Positions 1 to 9,433 of a stretch of DNA of 64,000 nt are shown here, in pieces. Each line of letters begins with the position of its first letter. Position 1 is the stretch's first letter. Below the pieces are notes generated by a model that saw only the letters and a program-made list of their open reading frames with translations, was not told the DNA's origin and searched no databases. A program made the position numbers and the translations under genes. Source of the stretch: Bradyrhizobium sp. CCBAU 53338 (GTDB taxonomy: Bacteria; Pseudomonadota; Alphaproteobacteria; Rhizobiales; Xanthobacteraceae); the NCBI RefSeq assembly GCF_015291665.1, contig NZ_CP030048.1, forward strand, positions 2,542,001 through 2,606,000, written 5' to 3'.

Positions 1-600
1 TGGTACGCGCGCAACCAGGACCATTTGCGCGGACCCGGCCAGGACATTGTCCTGGCGACATTGCAGGAAATCGGCGTCTCGCCGACTTCGGTGCTCGAGA
101 TCGGATGCGCCAATGGCTACCGCGTTGCGAGAATTTGCGATCGATTTGCCGCGAGGGGTTTTGGGATCGAGCCTTCCTCCCAGGCCGTGGCAGACGGCCG
201 AAGCCGGTATCCGTCCCTGTCGCTTGAAATTGGAACCGCCGACCGGCTGCCATTCGCCGACGGCCAGTTCGATCTCGTCATCTTCGGCTTTTGTCTCTAC
301 CTGGTGGATCCGCGCCTGCATCTTCGCTGCGTCGCCGAAGCCGACCGGGTCCTGGCCGACGGCGGAGTCCTTGCAATCTACGACTTTATCGAGCCGGTTC
401 CCTACCATAACCGCTATTCCCACCTCGAAGGGGTACGCTCCTACAAGATGGAGTTTTCACGATATTTCCTCGCCAGCCCCGCTTACCGGCTGTTGCGGCG
501 CAATATGAGCGTGCCGGCGCCTCAGCCTGATCATTCAGTGGGTGTCGACTTCCTCTCCAAGAACCTCTCTGCGGCCTTTCCGCCAAACCCGTTCGTCTGA
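1..600 (+). CDS. SAM-dependent class I methyltransferase (5' end outside window)
   Basis: The reading frame is open from the first base of the window (it reads WYARNQDHLRGPGQDIV), so the true start lies upstream and the TTG at 25 is not needed. Motif I is VLEIGCANG, followed by an acidic residue after the next strand (GFGIEPS), then FDLVIFGFCLYLVD and a VLADGGVLAIYDF strand. This is a Methyltransf_11/UbiE-like Rossmann fold. The substrate cannot be read from sequence. Its place at the head of a run of polysaccharide genes suggests methylation of a surface sugar or a lipid-linked intermediate. The C-terminal ~60 residues are outside the core fold. Confidence 0.8.
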   Translation, partial: WYARNQDHLRGPGQDIVLATLQEIGVSPTSVLEIGCANGYRVARICDRFAARGFGIEPSSQAVADGRSRYPSLSLEIGTADRLPFADGQFDLVIFGFCLYLVDPRLHLRCVAEADRVLADGGVLAIYDFIEPVPYHNRYSHLEGVRSYKMEFSRYFLASPAYRLLRRNMSVPAPQPDHSVGVDFLSKNLSAAFPPNPFV

Positions 601-644
601 CGCTTTGATCCGCCTCAATGGAAGCATTCGAGAGAGTTCTATGA

Positions 645-674
645 TTGACAGTTTTAGCGGGATTGTTGTTAAAG
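645..674 (+). promoter_or_regulatory. Possible sigma-70 promoter ahead of the PhyH-type gene
   Basis: TTGACA at 645-650 and TTAAAG at 669-674 are separated by 18 bases. They sit in the 133-base gap between the methyltransferase stop and the dioxygenase ATG. The -35 is perfect and the -10 is weak, so this is only a candidate. Confidence 0.3.
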
Positions 675-733
675 GCTGCCGCCTTGGGGCGACCAGCCGA
701 TGATCGCCAATCTACATTTTCCGGTGAGGCAAA

Positions 734-1642
734 ATGCTTAGAGACAAGCTTGCGCGTGGCCTAAAAATTCTCACAGACCAACGCTATCGCCAGTTTTATA
801 CGCAGCGTCGAATCCGCGGTGTACCTTCGCGCGAGCGAACGGCCGACAGCCTTGCTCGTCGGCTTCCGGCCTTCAAGGCGACGAGCGACATGTCCGAGCA
901 GACGGCCGTGCTGAAGGATCGCGGCTATCTGTTCCTCGATGGCCTAATATCGTCCAATCAGTTGCAATCCATGCGCAAGTTCTTTTCAGAGAACAAATGC
1001 GCCGATCCATATCGGCCTGAACTCGGCCAATTCGTTGCACCCGGCAACGCTCCCCCGCAAACCCATGTCGCTTTTTTTCCGAACGAGACTGTGATCCGCG
1101 CGCCACACGCCGTGGAGATTGCAAACGACCCGAAGGTCCTGAGCATTGTATCCGGTTTCCTCGGAGCCAAGCCGACGATTAGCTATATGACTGCATGGTG
1201 GTCGATGCCGAACAAGGACGGTAAGGCCGAGCAGGCGGAGCAATTTCATCGAGACGTTGACGACATTAGGTTCGTCAAGCTGTTTTGCTACCTAACTGAC
1301 GTGGATGAGACCTCGGGGCCCCACATGTTCGTGCCAGGGTCGCAGAACGTCGACAAACTAACGACCATCCGCCGTTATGAGGACCGCGAGATCGTCCAGG
1401 CGTTTGGCGCCGATAGTCTTTGTACATTTACAGGCAAAGCCGGAACGGCATTCTTGGAAAACACCTACGGTTTCCATCGTGGCGTGCCTCCAAGGGCCAA
1501 GCCGCGCCTGCTGTTCCAGGTCCTGTATTCACTGCGCAACTCGATCTACGGACCGGAGAAGCCAGCAGGGAAGATTGGTGCGAATGGAATCCCCTCGGGG
1601 ATCGACCCCTTTATCAATCGGGTCTATCTGTCGGCGGACTGA
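734..1642 (+). CDS. Phytanoyl-CoA dioxygenase (PhyH) family non-haem iron oxygenase
   Basis: 302 residues with the Fe(II)/2-oxoglutarate facial triad of the PhyH family. The HxD pair is His172 and Asp174 (QFHRDVDD), the distal His is His248 (GFHRG), and an Arg follows for 2-oxoglutarate binding (KPRLLFQ). GTGAGG just before the ATG is a reasonable ribosome binding site. The family hydroxylates lipid, sugar or small-molecule substrates. Neighbours are methyl- and acetyltransferases of a polysaccharide locus, so hydroxylation of a surface glycan or its lipid is an inference. The 3' end overlaps the convergent acetyltransferase gene by 29 bases. Confidence 0.8.
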   Translation: MLRDKLARGLKILTDQRYRQFYTQRRIRGVPSRERTADSLARRLPAFKATSDMSEQTAVLKDRGYLFLDGLISSNQLQSMRKFFSENKCADPYRPELGQFVAPGNAPPQTHVAFFPNETVIRAPHAVEIANDPKVLSIVSGFLGAKPTISYMTAWWSMPNKDGKAEQAEQFHRDVDDIRFVKLFCYLTDVDETSGPHMFVPGSQNVDKLTTIRRYEDREIVQAFGADSLCTFTGKAGTAFLENTYGFHRGVPPRAKPRLLFQVLYSLRNSIYGPEKPAGKIGANGIPSGIDPFINRVYLSAD

Positions 1643-2159
1643 CCGCTTCGCGCTCGCGTGACCAGTTCCTAACGCCCATTCCGGATACCACACTGTCGGC
1701 GGGTACTGAACGGGTAACTACCGCCCCTGCCCCGATCACACTTCGCGCGCCCACTGTGACACCGGCAAGGATGATCGCGCGAGCGCCCACCCACACGCCG
1801 TGTTCAAGAACGATAGGTCGATAGATATGTGGGTAGGGTGGTTCATGGGAGAAATCCAAGCCGGCAGATTCGATGATAACACCCTCGGAAAGTCGCACGT
1901 GGTCACTCAATGTAATGCCGCCTACGGCTCCGAGCGTGCACTTTGGCCCGATGACTACAGCACGTCCGAGAGTTACATTCTCGGCGGCTTTGATCGTTAC
2001 CGACCAGTGACAATAGGGCAGCTCGCGAGCACGCGGGAATAGCGCGGCCGTCCGCAGAACGCTCGCCGCACGGGATGTTGCGTCAGCTGCGGCCATCAAG
2101 CTACGGACTGGCAGCGTCACCAGGCGGCTGCGCGCTAGATTGCGGATTGTTTCCTTCAA
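1614..2159 (-). CDS. Hexapeptide-repeat (left-handed beta-helix) acyltransferase
   Basis: 181 residues. From about residue 55 the sequence has the (I/V/L)-G-x4 periodicity of a left-handed beta-helix (VTLGRAVVIGPKCTLGAVGGITLSDHVRLSEG). A charged loop with a probable catalytic His follows (SHEPPYPHIY), then the classical GVWVGARAIILAGVTVGARSVIGAGAVVTRSVPADSVVSG tail, read in segments. This is the WcaF/WbbJ/NodL-like class that O-acetylates sugars using acetyl-CoA. The acceptor is unknown. The gene lies in tail-to-tail overlap with the PhyH gene and downstream of a methyltransferase on the same strand (31-base gap), so the two are probably co-transcribed. Confidence 0.85.
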   Translation of the reverse strand: MKETIRNLARSRLVTLPVRSLMAAADATSRAASVLRTAALFPRARELPYCHWSVTIKAAENVTLGRAVVIGPKCTLGAVGGITLSDHVRLSEGVIIESAGLDFSHEPPYPHIYRPIVLEHGVWVGARAIILAGVTVGARSVIGAGAVVTRSVPADSVVSGMGVRNWSREREAVSPPTDRPD

Positions 2160-2190
2160 ATATCCTCCTGGTACTCAAAGTTCCCCGAAT

Positions 2191-2931
2191 CTAGCGCGCC
2201 AGCGGCGCCCAGATCGACCACTTCGAGAATAGCAGGCCATTCAGAGGCGACAGTAGCCGCCAGTGCACTCCCGGCGTCACGCTGTGGAAGGCGGGCACGA
2301 AGCCATTGGCCGCGAAGTAATATGCGTATTGTTCTTTAAGGAACGCGTTCTCGGCGACCCCCGATTGAACTTCCTGGGTCCGAAGCAACCGACGCAACGC
2401 ATAACTTGCAGTCAACGGAGCAACGTACTGCTCGCGCAGCGCGGCGACAGCGCCGTCCGGCGCTAGGATGCGCCTGCATTCGGACAGTGTGAGCCATATG
2501 TTACAGGAGTGGTGCAACGAGGCGTCGAATACGACAATATCGAACTGTTTATTTTCGAACGGCAATCTGTTGGACATGTCGCATTCGGTAAGCTCAATGC
2601 CCTCGGGCGAGACGCCTACGAGACTCGCTGCTTTTCCTAGCAGCAACTGCATGCGCGACAGTGAGATGTCGACGCAGGTAAAGCTTGCTTGTGGATACAT
2701 CTTTCGCAGTGAGAGCGATGTCAGGCAGGTCCCGGCACCAAGTTCGGCGAACCTGACGTTGCCGCCGCGAGAGCGGTAGAATTTTTCCAAGGGGTCTGAG
2801 ACCGCCGAGATGTACGATTTCACCACATCCAGGTGAGACCTGATGTACCTCTCGTTCTTGGGATCGAAGTAGTCAACTGATCCGGCATAAAAAGCCTGAT
2901 CGTTGGCGCGCACGTCCGGACTATCCATCAC
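2191..2931 (-). CDS. SAM-dependent class I methyltransferase
   Basis: 246 residues. Motif I is VRFAELGAGTCLTS (about 60-73), the acidic post-II residue is in FTCVDISLSRMQ, and the motif IV region is FDIVVFDASLHH. It belongs to the Methyltransf_11/25 group. Two adjacent Met codons at the start leave the first residue ambiguous. It precedes the acetyltransferase on the minus strand. A role in decorating an O-antigen or another surface polymer is inferred from location only. Confidence 0.8.
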   Translation of the reverse strand: MMDSPDVRANDQAFYAGSVDYFDPKNERYIRSHLDVVKSYISAVSDPLEKFYRSRGGNVRFAELGAGTCLTSLSLRKMYPQASFTCVDISLSRMQLLLGKAASLVGVSPEGIELTECDMSNRLPFENKQFDIVVFDASLHHSCNIWLTLSECRRILAPDGAVAALREQYVAPLTASYALRRLLRTQEVQSGVAENAFLKEQYAYYFAANGFVPAFHSVTPGVHWRLLSPLNGLLFSKWSIWAPLAR

Positions 2932-3048
2932 AGGATCTTGGGATTGGTGAGTTCAGCCGATTAGAAGCTGGGCCCTGATATCAATCGCCGGCCAACTGGT
3001 CAATGGAACCAACTACCCAATGTTCCAAACGCAAGAATGCTGCGGCCG

Positions 3049-4026
3049 CTACGTGCGTCGCTTGGAACCGCGGACAGCGAATTCAAGGCCATCGTCGAGG
3101 CCAATGATCGGCCTCCAACCTGTACTTCGGGCTTTACTCGTATCGATTTCCATCGATCCCAACAAGCTGTCGCCAAATTGCGGCCGGCCGGTGATCTTGA
3201 AGAAGAGGTCTAGCGCTTTCCTGGGCAGAGGGAATAGACGTGCGCGGCCGCCGCAGGCTTTTGCGATCCGCCGCGCGAACTCGGGGGTCGAAACCTGTTC
3301 ATCATCCGCGATCAGGAACACTTCGAGCGTCTCCTCAGGATGGCCAAGACGTCTAACTATGAACGAGATCAGATTGTCGATCGCAACGAATGCCCTACGA
3401 TTTTGAATCGCCAGAAAAGGGAGGGGCAGACCAATTCTGATCGCGGCGAGAAGTCGACGGAAATTGCCTAGGACGGAGGGACCATAGACCAGCGGAGGTC
3501 TAAGAATTGTGACACTCAAGCTGGAGGACTTTGCGATAGCCGCAAGCCCGAGCTCAGCTTCTGCCTTTGAAATCGGGTAGGGTCCCTTCGGGGAGGGGGC
3601 ATCGGTTTCCCGGAAAGGCCCATGCTCGTCTGTTCTGCTGCCATTGACGAGGATGGTGCTCATGTACACGAAATGCATAACACCAGCTCGAGCGGCGGAT
3701 CGGGCAAGTTGTAAGGTGCCGTCTCGGTTCACCGACTGGTACAGGTGGTTTTCCTGATCGGACTCGGGATGGTGAACCCGAGCTGCTAAATGGACAACAG
3801 CATCAACGTCGCGCAACGCCGCCGTCCAGTCCGTCCCGCCGTCGATCGACTGAATAAGCACAGTATCATCGGCGGACGAGGCTCGGCGTACGGCTCGCCG
3901 CACAAGCCAACCTTGATTCACCAGCGCCGGCGCTAGATGCCGTCCGATGAAGCCACTTGCTCCCGTGACCAAGACAACCGGACGACCATCAATCACTACA
4001 ACTCTTCCTTTTTCCTTTATAGGCAC
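3049..4026 (-). CDS. NAD-dependent epimerase/dehydratase (extended SDR, nucleotide-sugar type)
   Basis: 325 residues. The N-terminal Rossmann motif is VLVTGASGFIGRHL. The serine strand is FVYMSTILVNG and the catalytic YxxxK is in GPYPISKAEAE. A C-terminal substrate domain includes ILRPPLVYGP. This is typical of the GalE/WbpP/WcaG-like extended SDRs that act on UDP- or dTDP-sugars, often giving quinovosamine or fucosamine precursors in rhizobial O-antigen loci. The exact reaction cannot be assigned. The gene lies 66 bases from the truncated GDP-fucose synthase remnant on the same strand. Confidence 0.8.
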   Translation of the reverse strand: MPIKEKGRVVVIDGRPVVLVTGASGFIGRHLAPALVNQGWLVRRAVRRASSADDTVLIQSIDGGTDWTAALRDVDAVVHLAARVHHPESDQENHLYQSVNRDGTLQLARSAARAGVMHFVYMSTILVNGSRTDEHGPFRETDAPSPKGPYPISKAEAELGLAAIAKSSSLSVTILRPPLVYGPSVLGNFRRLLAAIRIGLPLPFLAIQNRRAFVAIDNLISFIVRRLGHPEETLEVFLIADDEQVSTPEFARRIAKACGGRARLFPLPRKALDLFFKITGRPQFGDSLLGSMEIDTSKARSTGWRPIIGLDDGLEFAVRGSKRRT

Positions 4027-4092
4027 GGCACAATCTACCAGACTGCGAGAAATTTCATACGTCTGGACGAAGTCGCGCGCTCGCGTTGGCGG

Positions 4093-4434
4093 CTACGCGA
4101 ATTGTCCGATTTGAACGTATGAAGAACGCATTGGTGTGCAAGTATTCTGCTCATTCTCGTGCGGGCCGTCAGGACTGGACCTACTCAACAGCAAGAACAA
4201 CTCCTTATTCCGACCAGTCCACAAGCCATTTAAAGTGGCGGCGGCAGCCGTGCTCATCTTCGCGAACGAGTCGAACGCGACCGCCTGATTGCAGAGATCG
4301 ATTTCGCGCCGGTCAACGGTGAGGAGATTCACATTCTCCCGCGACAGCCGGCGTACGATCGCGCTGCCGACCATGCCGCGACGGCCGGCGACGTAGACGC
4401 TTTTGCCCTTGAGCTCAAACGGTACGCTTGCCAT
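4093..4434 (-). pseudogene. Truncated GDP-L-fucose synthase (fcl/wcaG) remnant
   Basis: The first ~60 residues match the start of GDP-fucose synthetase (KGKSVYVAGRRGMVGSAIV, then a strand ending REIDLCNQAVAFDSFAK). After FAKM the frame reads into unrelated sequence and stops at 113 residues, whereas the family is about 310-320. The catalytic Ser-Tyr-Lys region is absent, so the protein cannot be an active synthase. It overlaps the end of the intact gmd by 20 bases, the usual gmd-fcl arrangement, so this was once a GDP-fucose operon. The breakpoint is at about position 4250. The sequence beyond it (4093-4250) has no recognised source. Confidence 0.75.
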
Positions 4435-5518
4435 TTACGACGTCCCGTTTGGCCTCGGCCAGATCGCTGGCCATCATCTCCTCGACGAGCTGGACAAAGG
4501 TCTGCTTCGGTTTCCAGCCGAGCACCTTTTGCGCCTTGCTGGCGTCGCCGACGAGAAGATCGACCTCGGTCGGGCGGAAATAGGTCGGGTCGATCTTCAC
4601 CACCGCCTTGCCGCTGACGGCATCAATTCCGGTTTCATCGACGCCGGCACCGCGCCATTCGATGCGGCGGCCGACATAGGCAAAGGACAGCTCGACCATC
4701 TCGCGCACCGAGCGCGTCTCGCCGGTGGCGAGCACGAAGTCGTCGGGCTTGTCGGCCTGCAGGATCAGGTGCATGCCCTCGACGTAGTCCTTGGCATGGC
4801 CCCAGTCGCGTTTGGCCTCGAGATTGCCGAGATAGAGCATTTGCTCCAGTCCGACCTCGATGCGGGCTACGCCTCGGGTGATCTTGCGGGTCACGAAGGT
4901 CTCGCCGCGGATCGGGCTCTCGTGGTTGAATAGAATTCCATTGCTCGCGAACATGCCGTAGGCCTCACGGTAGTTCACCGTGATCCAGTAGCCATAGAGC
5001 TTTGCGACGCCATAGGGCGAGCGCGGATAGAAGGGCGTGGTCTCCCTCTGCGGGACTTCCTGCGCCAGGCCGTACAGCTCGGAGGTGGAGGCCTGATAGA
5101 ACCGTGTCTCCTTCTCCATGCCGAGGATGCGGATCGCCTCCAGCAGGCGGAGCACGCCGATCGCGTCGGCATTCGCGGTGTATTCCGGGCTTTCGAAGCT
5201 GACGCCCACATGGCTTTGCGCGGCGAGGTTGTAGATTTCGGTCGGTCTGATCTGCTGCACCAGGCGGATCAGACTGGTCGAATCCGTCATGTCGCCGTAA
5301 TGCATCAGGAACGGCACGTTGCCGACATGCGGGTCCTGGTAGAGATGATCGACGCGGGCAGTATTGAACGAGGACGATCGCCGCTTGATGCCGTGCACGA
5401 CGTAGCCGAGCGACAGCAGATGCTCGGCGAGATACGCACCATCCTGACCCGTCACACCGGTGATGAGAGCGCAGCGTTGTGTGGAACTTCGACTATTCAT
5501 GGCACAGCCTATCAACAA
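4415..5518 (-). CDS. gmd: GDP-mannose 4,6-dehydratase
   Basis: 367 residues, full length for Gmd. The NADP motif is [15 protein letters not shown], followed by the signature [13 protein letters not shown] catalytic acidic/Ser region lies in STSELYG and YxxxK in [12 protein letters not shown]. The nucleotide-binding loop is [16 protein letters not shown], and the [14 protein letters not shown] segment is present. It makes GDP-4-keto-6-deoxymannose from GDP-mannose, the precursor for GDP-fucose, GDP-rhamnose or perosamine. The Met at 5500 is an equally possible start. The next gene (fucose synthase) is broken, so the product must be used by another enzyme or the pathway is blocked. Confidence 0.95.
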   Translation of the reverse strand: MLIGCAMNSRSSTQRCALITGVTGQDGAYLAEHLLSLGYVVHGIKRRSSSFNTARVDHLYQDPHVGNVPFLMHYGDMTDSTSLIRLVQQIRPTEIYNLAAQSHVGVSFESPEYTANADAIGVLRLLEAIRILGMEKETRFYQASTSELYGLAQEVPQRETTPFYPRSPYGVAKLYGYWITVNYREAYGMFASNGILFNHESPIRGETFVTRKITRGVARIEVGLEQMLYLGNLEAKRDWGHAKDYVEGMHLILQADKPDDFVLATGETRSVREMVELSFAYVGRRIEWRGAGVDETGIDAVSGKAVVKIDPTYFRPTEVDLLVGDASKAQKVLGWKPKQTFVQLVEEMMASDLAEAKRDVVNGKRTV

Positions 5519-5670
5519 GCTTCAGCAGCGGCTTGCCCGTCCCGCGCCCTACTGGGGCCTTGTTTTGTGACCGGATTGATTGTCAAGTAAATGCCTCGAT
5601 CTGTTCGACGGTTGAATTTAGAAAGCAACATTTGTCATGGAAACCTTATCGAAATCTACAGTGCGCAACT

Positions 5671-7026
5671 CTATGTAAGTGCCGATCCAGCTGCGTCGCC
5701 GCTTGCCGCAGTGTCGAAAGAATGCAGCGCCTGACGTTTCAGCGTGCACCTCTCGTGCACTCCCACCGCAAATCCCAATATCGCAAACAGCATCCTATCT
5801 TCACCTAGGATGCCATGCGGGACACTTAACATCGCCATATATACCAGTCCGCAAATCGCAAATCTTGCCTCATTACTTCGCCGAAAAAAGGGCCACAGGC
5901 CAATCAACGCGATCGCAATGGCAGCGCAGAAGCAGAGGCCGCCAATCCAGCCGAACTCAATGAGAGCTTGCAGATAGCTGTTGTGAACCTCCATGGACAC
6001 GCAGGAAATTTGATCGAATGCACCGAAGCCGAACCCGAATGCACCTGCCGCAGGCAGGAGCTTGAACGCATCCTGCAAAGCCATCTTTCTCTTAGCGATT
6101 GAATCACCAATTTTCACGTTCGTTGTGCAGCTCGGGACTAAAACGCCTCGGGAGGCCATCCGAGGGTGCGCTTCTGGTTGTTCTTGAGGAGGAGGCGTCT
6201 CCCCTGTCATTTTCTCGCGAGCCGTTTGCCTCTCGACCATAGCTCTATCTCTAAAATAGGCTGGTACTTGGCCGATGACGATGGCGACCAAAAGCGTACC
6301 GATCACAACAGCAAAATACCTTCGTTGTTTCGATTCAGAGATGATCAACGCGAATATTAGTGTCGCAGTGATCGCGATGAAAGTCGCTCGAACGTGAGAG
6401 GCAGAGAACACCGCGGCAGGCAAGAATATAAATGCGGACAGTAGCAGCGACTTTTGTCGATCTAGGCCGCTAGCGGTCACTGCAAAAATCATAAGTCCGC
6501 AGACCATTAGGAAAAAGTGCGCCGCAGCATCAGTAACGCCAAGGACGACGGGTCTTGCGTATAGACCGTCCCACTGCGTGAACATCGCGTAGGCTGCCAA
6601 AACCGTCCCGAGCGCGACAATGGCGCCCGTTATCGACGCAAATGTTTCTCGGGCCCCCGGGTTCTCAAATGAGAGATACCGACAGGCGGGATACGCTCCG
6701 AGGGCAATCGCAAGGAGCGCAATCTGTTTAGGGTCGAATGTAATGACGTTGAGGACGAACGATAAAGCGATACTAAGGACGAATCCACCGAACAAATAAT
6801 CGGTAGCCTGCAGCCTAACGCTCCGGAACGTTAGGCAGAAAAGCAATAATTCGCTCGCAGCCAGGTATCCCCCGGTGACAAGGGGGTTCCCCTGGACGCC
6901 AGCCAGACCAAAGATCAAGACTAAAACAGCATTGGCAGAAACAAAAAGCGCCAGTGCTCCGCCGATCAAAATATTTGCGTTCCGCACAGTCCTTCTTGCC
7001 CGTACAGCCATTTCCAGAATATCCAT
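5671..7026 (-). CDS. O-antigen ligase/polymerase-like membrane protein (Wzy_C family)
   Basis: 451 residues with about ten hydrophobic membrane segments. A long polar periplasmic loop (about 270-315) is followed by the Wzy_C hallmark VHNSYLQALIEFGWIGG and more membrane segments. WaaL ligases and Wzy polymerases share this topology and cannot be separated by sequence alone. The gene is relatively AT-rich compared with the rest of the window, as is common for O-antigen polymerases. It lies upstream of gmd on the same strand with a ~150-base gap and is divergent from another polymerase-like gene at 7124. Confidence 0.75.
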   Translation of the reverse strand: MDILEMAVRARRTVRNANILIGGALALFVSANAVLVLIFGLAGVQGNPLVTGGYLAASELLLFCLTFRSVRLQATDYLFGGFVLSIALSFVLNVITFDPKQIALLAIALGAYPACRYLSFENPGARETFASITGAIVALGTVLAAYAMFTQWDGLYARPVVLGVTDAAAHFFLMVCGLMIFAVTASGLDRQKSLLLSAFIFLPAAVFSASHVRATFIAITATLIFALIISESKQRRYFAVVIGTLLVAIVIGQVPAYFRDRAMVERQTAREKMTGETPPPQEQPEAHPRMASRGVLVPSCTTNVKIGDSIAKRKMALQDAFKLLPAAGAFGFGFGAFDQISCVSMEVHNSYLQALIEFGWIGGLCFCAAIAIALIGLWPFFRRSNEARFAICGLVYMAMLSVPHGILGEDRMLFAILGFAVGVHERCTLKRQALHSFDTAASGDAAGSALT

Positions 7027-7123
7027 TACATCAACCTTTCCGAGCCCCTGGACATTCCGCTTATGGCTAAATACCTCGACGTCCAGCTACAATCAACCAG
7101 CCCAAAGAAAGGCGAGGCTGCGT

Positions 7124-8470
7124 ATGATTGATGTCGAAGTAATCGAGCGCTACCTTTCTTGTACCAGCGCAGCAACCCGGCCAAGCAGCCTGCATGGCAG
7201 AAATTCGGAATTGTGCATGGATGCTTGGTGGCCCAAAGTAGTGCGGTCCTCTGGACGAGAGATGGTTGGCTGGCTGTCGGCGATATGTTTCTTCATTTCG
7301 AGCATTTGGTACGATTTTCTAAAGTTCTATTTCCATCTCGAATTCAACAGGAGCGCCGTTTTCGCAGGTGCACTTGGACTCGCGGTCGTCCGCATAGCGC
7401 TAACTCCGGCCGAAACGCTCAAGGAGCTACAGAGCTATCGATGGGTTGGACTGCTGGCCGGTTATTTTGTGATTTCCTCGGCATTGCACGTTGCGCTAGG
7501 GCTTCCTCCCGACGCAAAGAATCTATCGATGTATGCGGCGCCGGTTGTTGCTATCTTGTTCCTGTTCAATCGCCGGCCGCTCGTGCACCTACTAGTCGCG
7601 ACAGTTGTTGTCTCGGCGCTGATAGAGATTCACGAGGCCTACTTCCAAACTTACTGGTATGTCTGGCGCGATGAATTCATCACACATAATGAGGCACTCT
7701 ACGTCTCCAAAGCAGGCATCTTCAGAGCTAAAGGCCTGTTTGCAGGTCCATTGAACGGATACGGACTAGGGCTGCTGGCTCTGCTTCTCTCCGAATTTTC
7801 TATTATGGCTGTAGCGGCGGTGTCACTTTCTGCGGCGCTTGCGGCAACAAAATCCGGCATTGTCGCAAGCTGTGGCGCGATCTTGCTGCGGTCGTTCAAT
7901 CGCGAGAAGATGATCGTCTCTCTCCTGCTATCTTCAATCCTGGTTGTCGGCTACCTCGGTCTCTCACAGGCCATCATAGCCAGGTTTTGGGTTAAGCATC
8001 CGGCGGAAACAGCTCCTCAGGTTGATCACCGGCCGCAGCTTGAGGTTCGGCCGCGAAGCTTGCCCGATTACTTGAGTATCGTCGTGGACCCAAAGGTTAG
8101 TTCGACCAGAGACCGAATTATCAGTTGGGAAAAAGGTATCCTAGATTTCTCTCAGTTTTCGGCGTTCCATATCGTCTTCGGCGATCCGAATTTCGCCTAC
8201 CGAGTGCCTGACTACATGGATCGCGGTGTGGAGAGTTCGATCCTGAAAGAGGTTCAAGATTATGGCTTGATTGGTACTCTCATCGCAACCGTCGCCAAAG
8301 TCCTAACCTTTTTCGCCTTGTGGCGCCGTTCCCTAAAGATGGCAATTGGGTTTGCCGCTTACTGCGCCATAGCCGCGGTTTCACCTGTGTATGTCCCGCT
8401 GGGGGCGAACGTGTTTTTATGGCTGTTCATGATGGGCGCGATAACACCTGACCTTGCCCCTCGGGCTTAA
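7124..8470 (+). CDS. Polysaccharide polymerase-like integral membrane protein, 3' end replaced by an IS insertion
   Basis: Read from the ATG at 7124, which has AAAGGCGAGG just upstream; the frame is open further upstream but that part is not membrane-like. The 448 residues have many hydrophobic segments, a polar central loop, and the late motif ESSILKEVQDYGLIGTL, reminiscent of the NxxLQxLxExGxxG region of Wzy_C proteins. The last seven codons lie inside the left end of the IS3-family element, which supplies the stop. Removing the element and one ACCT copy lets the frame continue for 55 more codons to about 11251. The C-terminus is therefore altered; function may or may not survive. Confidence 0.65.
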   Translation: MIDVEVIERYLSCTSAATRPSSLHGRNSELCMDAWWPKVVRSSGREMVGWLSAICFFISSIWYDFLKFYFHLEFNRSAVFAGALGLAVVRIALTPAETLKELQSYRWVGLLAGYFVISSALHVALGLPPDAKNLSMYAAPVVAILFLFNRRPLVHLLVATVVVSALIEIHEAYFQTYWYVWRDEFITHNEALYVSKAGIFRAKGLFAGPLNGYGLGLLALLLSEFSIMAVAAVSLSAALAATKSGIVASCGAILLRSFNREKMIVSLLLSSILVVGYLGLSQAIIARFWVKHPAETAPQVDHRPQLEVRPRSLPDYLSIVVDPKVSSTRDRIISWEKGILDFSQFSAFHIVFGDPNFAYRVPDYMDRGVESSILKEVQDYGLIGTLIATVAKVLTFFALWRRSLKMAIGFAAYCAIAAVSPVYVPLGANVFLWLFMMGAITPDLAPRA

Positions 8471-8512
8471 TCCAGTTTGAAGTTCGTTCTGGCCCATGAC
8501 AAGGACCAGAGC

Positions 8513-8780
8513 ATGAAGCGCAGCCGCTTTACGGAAGAGCAGATCATCGGGATTTTGAAGGAGCATGAGGCCGGCGTGTTGGTCGCCGATCTTTGCCGCA
8601 AGCATGGCGTCAGCGACGCCAGCATCTACAAATGGAAGGCCAAGTTCGGTGGGCTGGAAGGTGTCGGAGGCCAAGCGGCTGAAGACGCTGGAGGACGAGA
8701 ACACGCGGTTGAAACGGTTGCTGGCCGACTCCATGCTGGACAATGCGGCGTTGAAGGACCTCTTGGGAAAGAAATGGTGA
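8513..8780 (+). pseudogene. IS3-family transposase OrfA (helix-turn-helix), frameshifted
   Basis: It starts MKRSRFTEEQIIGILKEHEA and continues into a clear HTH (VADLCRKHGVSDASIYKWKAKFGG). At about 8655-8661 one extra base moves the frame. The downstream leucine-zipper part (VSEAKRLKTLEDENTRLK, ending LLGKKW) is only found in the next frame. OrfA of this group is normally one continuous frame of about 88 residues, and the programmed frameshift site of IS3 elements lies between orfA and orfB, so this looks like a lesion. Confidence 0.8.
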
Positions 8781-9433
8781 CGCCCGCGGCCAAGCGGAAA
8801 GCTGTTGCGCATCTCGTGGATGCCCACGGGATGAGCGAACGGCGGGCGTGTAAAGCCATCGGCTGCTGCCGCATGACCATGAGATATCGGACGACCCGGG
8901 CGGACGATGCCGGCGTTCGCCAGCGCATGCGGGCGATCGCCCTGGAGCGCCGTCGCTTCGGCTATCGGCGCCTGCACGTTCTGCTCAAGCGGGAGGGCTA
9001 TCTGATCAACCACAAGAAACTGTTTCGGCTGTACCGGGAAGAGAGGCTTACGGTGCGCCGCCGTGGCGGGCGCAAGCGGGCGATCGGGACCCGGGCGCCG
9101 ATGATGGTGCCGATGGCGCCGAACGAGCGCTGGTCGCTCGACTTCGTGTCGGATCAACTCACCGATGGCCGCCGCTTCCGTATGCTTACCGTCGTTGATG
9201 ATTGCACCCGCGAGTGCCTGGCGCTGGTAGCCGACACCTCGCTCTCCGGCACCCGCGTAGCGCGGGAGCTGGACCGGCTGGTGATGGAACGCGGCAGGCC
9301 GAAGATGGTGGTCAGCGACAACGGCAGCGAGTTCACCAGCAACGCCATCCTGACGTGGGCCGATCAGAGCCGTGTTGCATGGCATTACATCGCGCCGGGC
9401 AAGCCCATGCAGAATGCCTTCATCGAGAGCTTC

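Noticed and set aside
6875..7123. 83 extra N-terminal codons for the polymerase-like gene at 7124
   Set aside because: They overlap the divergent Wzy-like gene, lack hydrophobic or family features, and a ribosome site precedes the ATG at 7124.
8513..8780. Programmed frameshift as the explanation for split orfA
   Set aside because: The shift lies inside OrfA's conserved region, not at the orfA/orfB junction, and no slippery heptamer was seen; a one-base insertion fits better.
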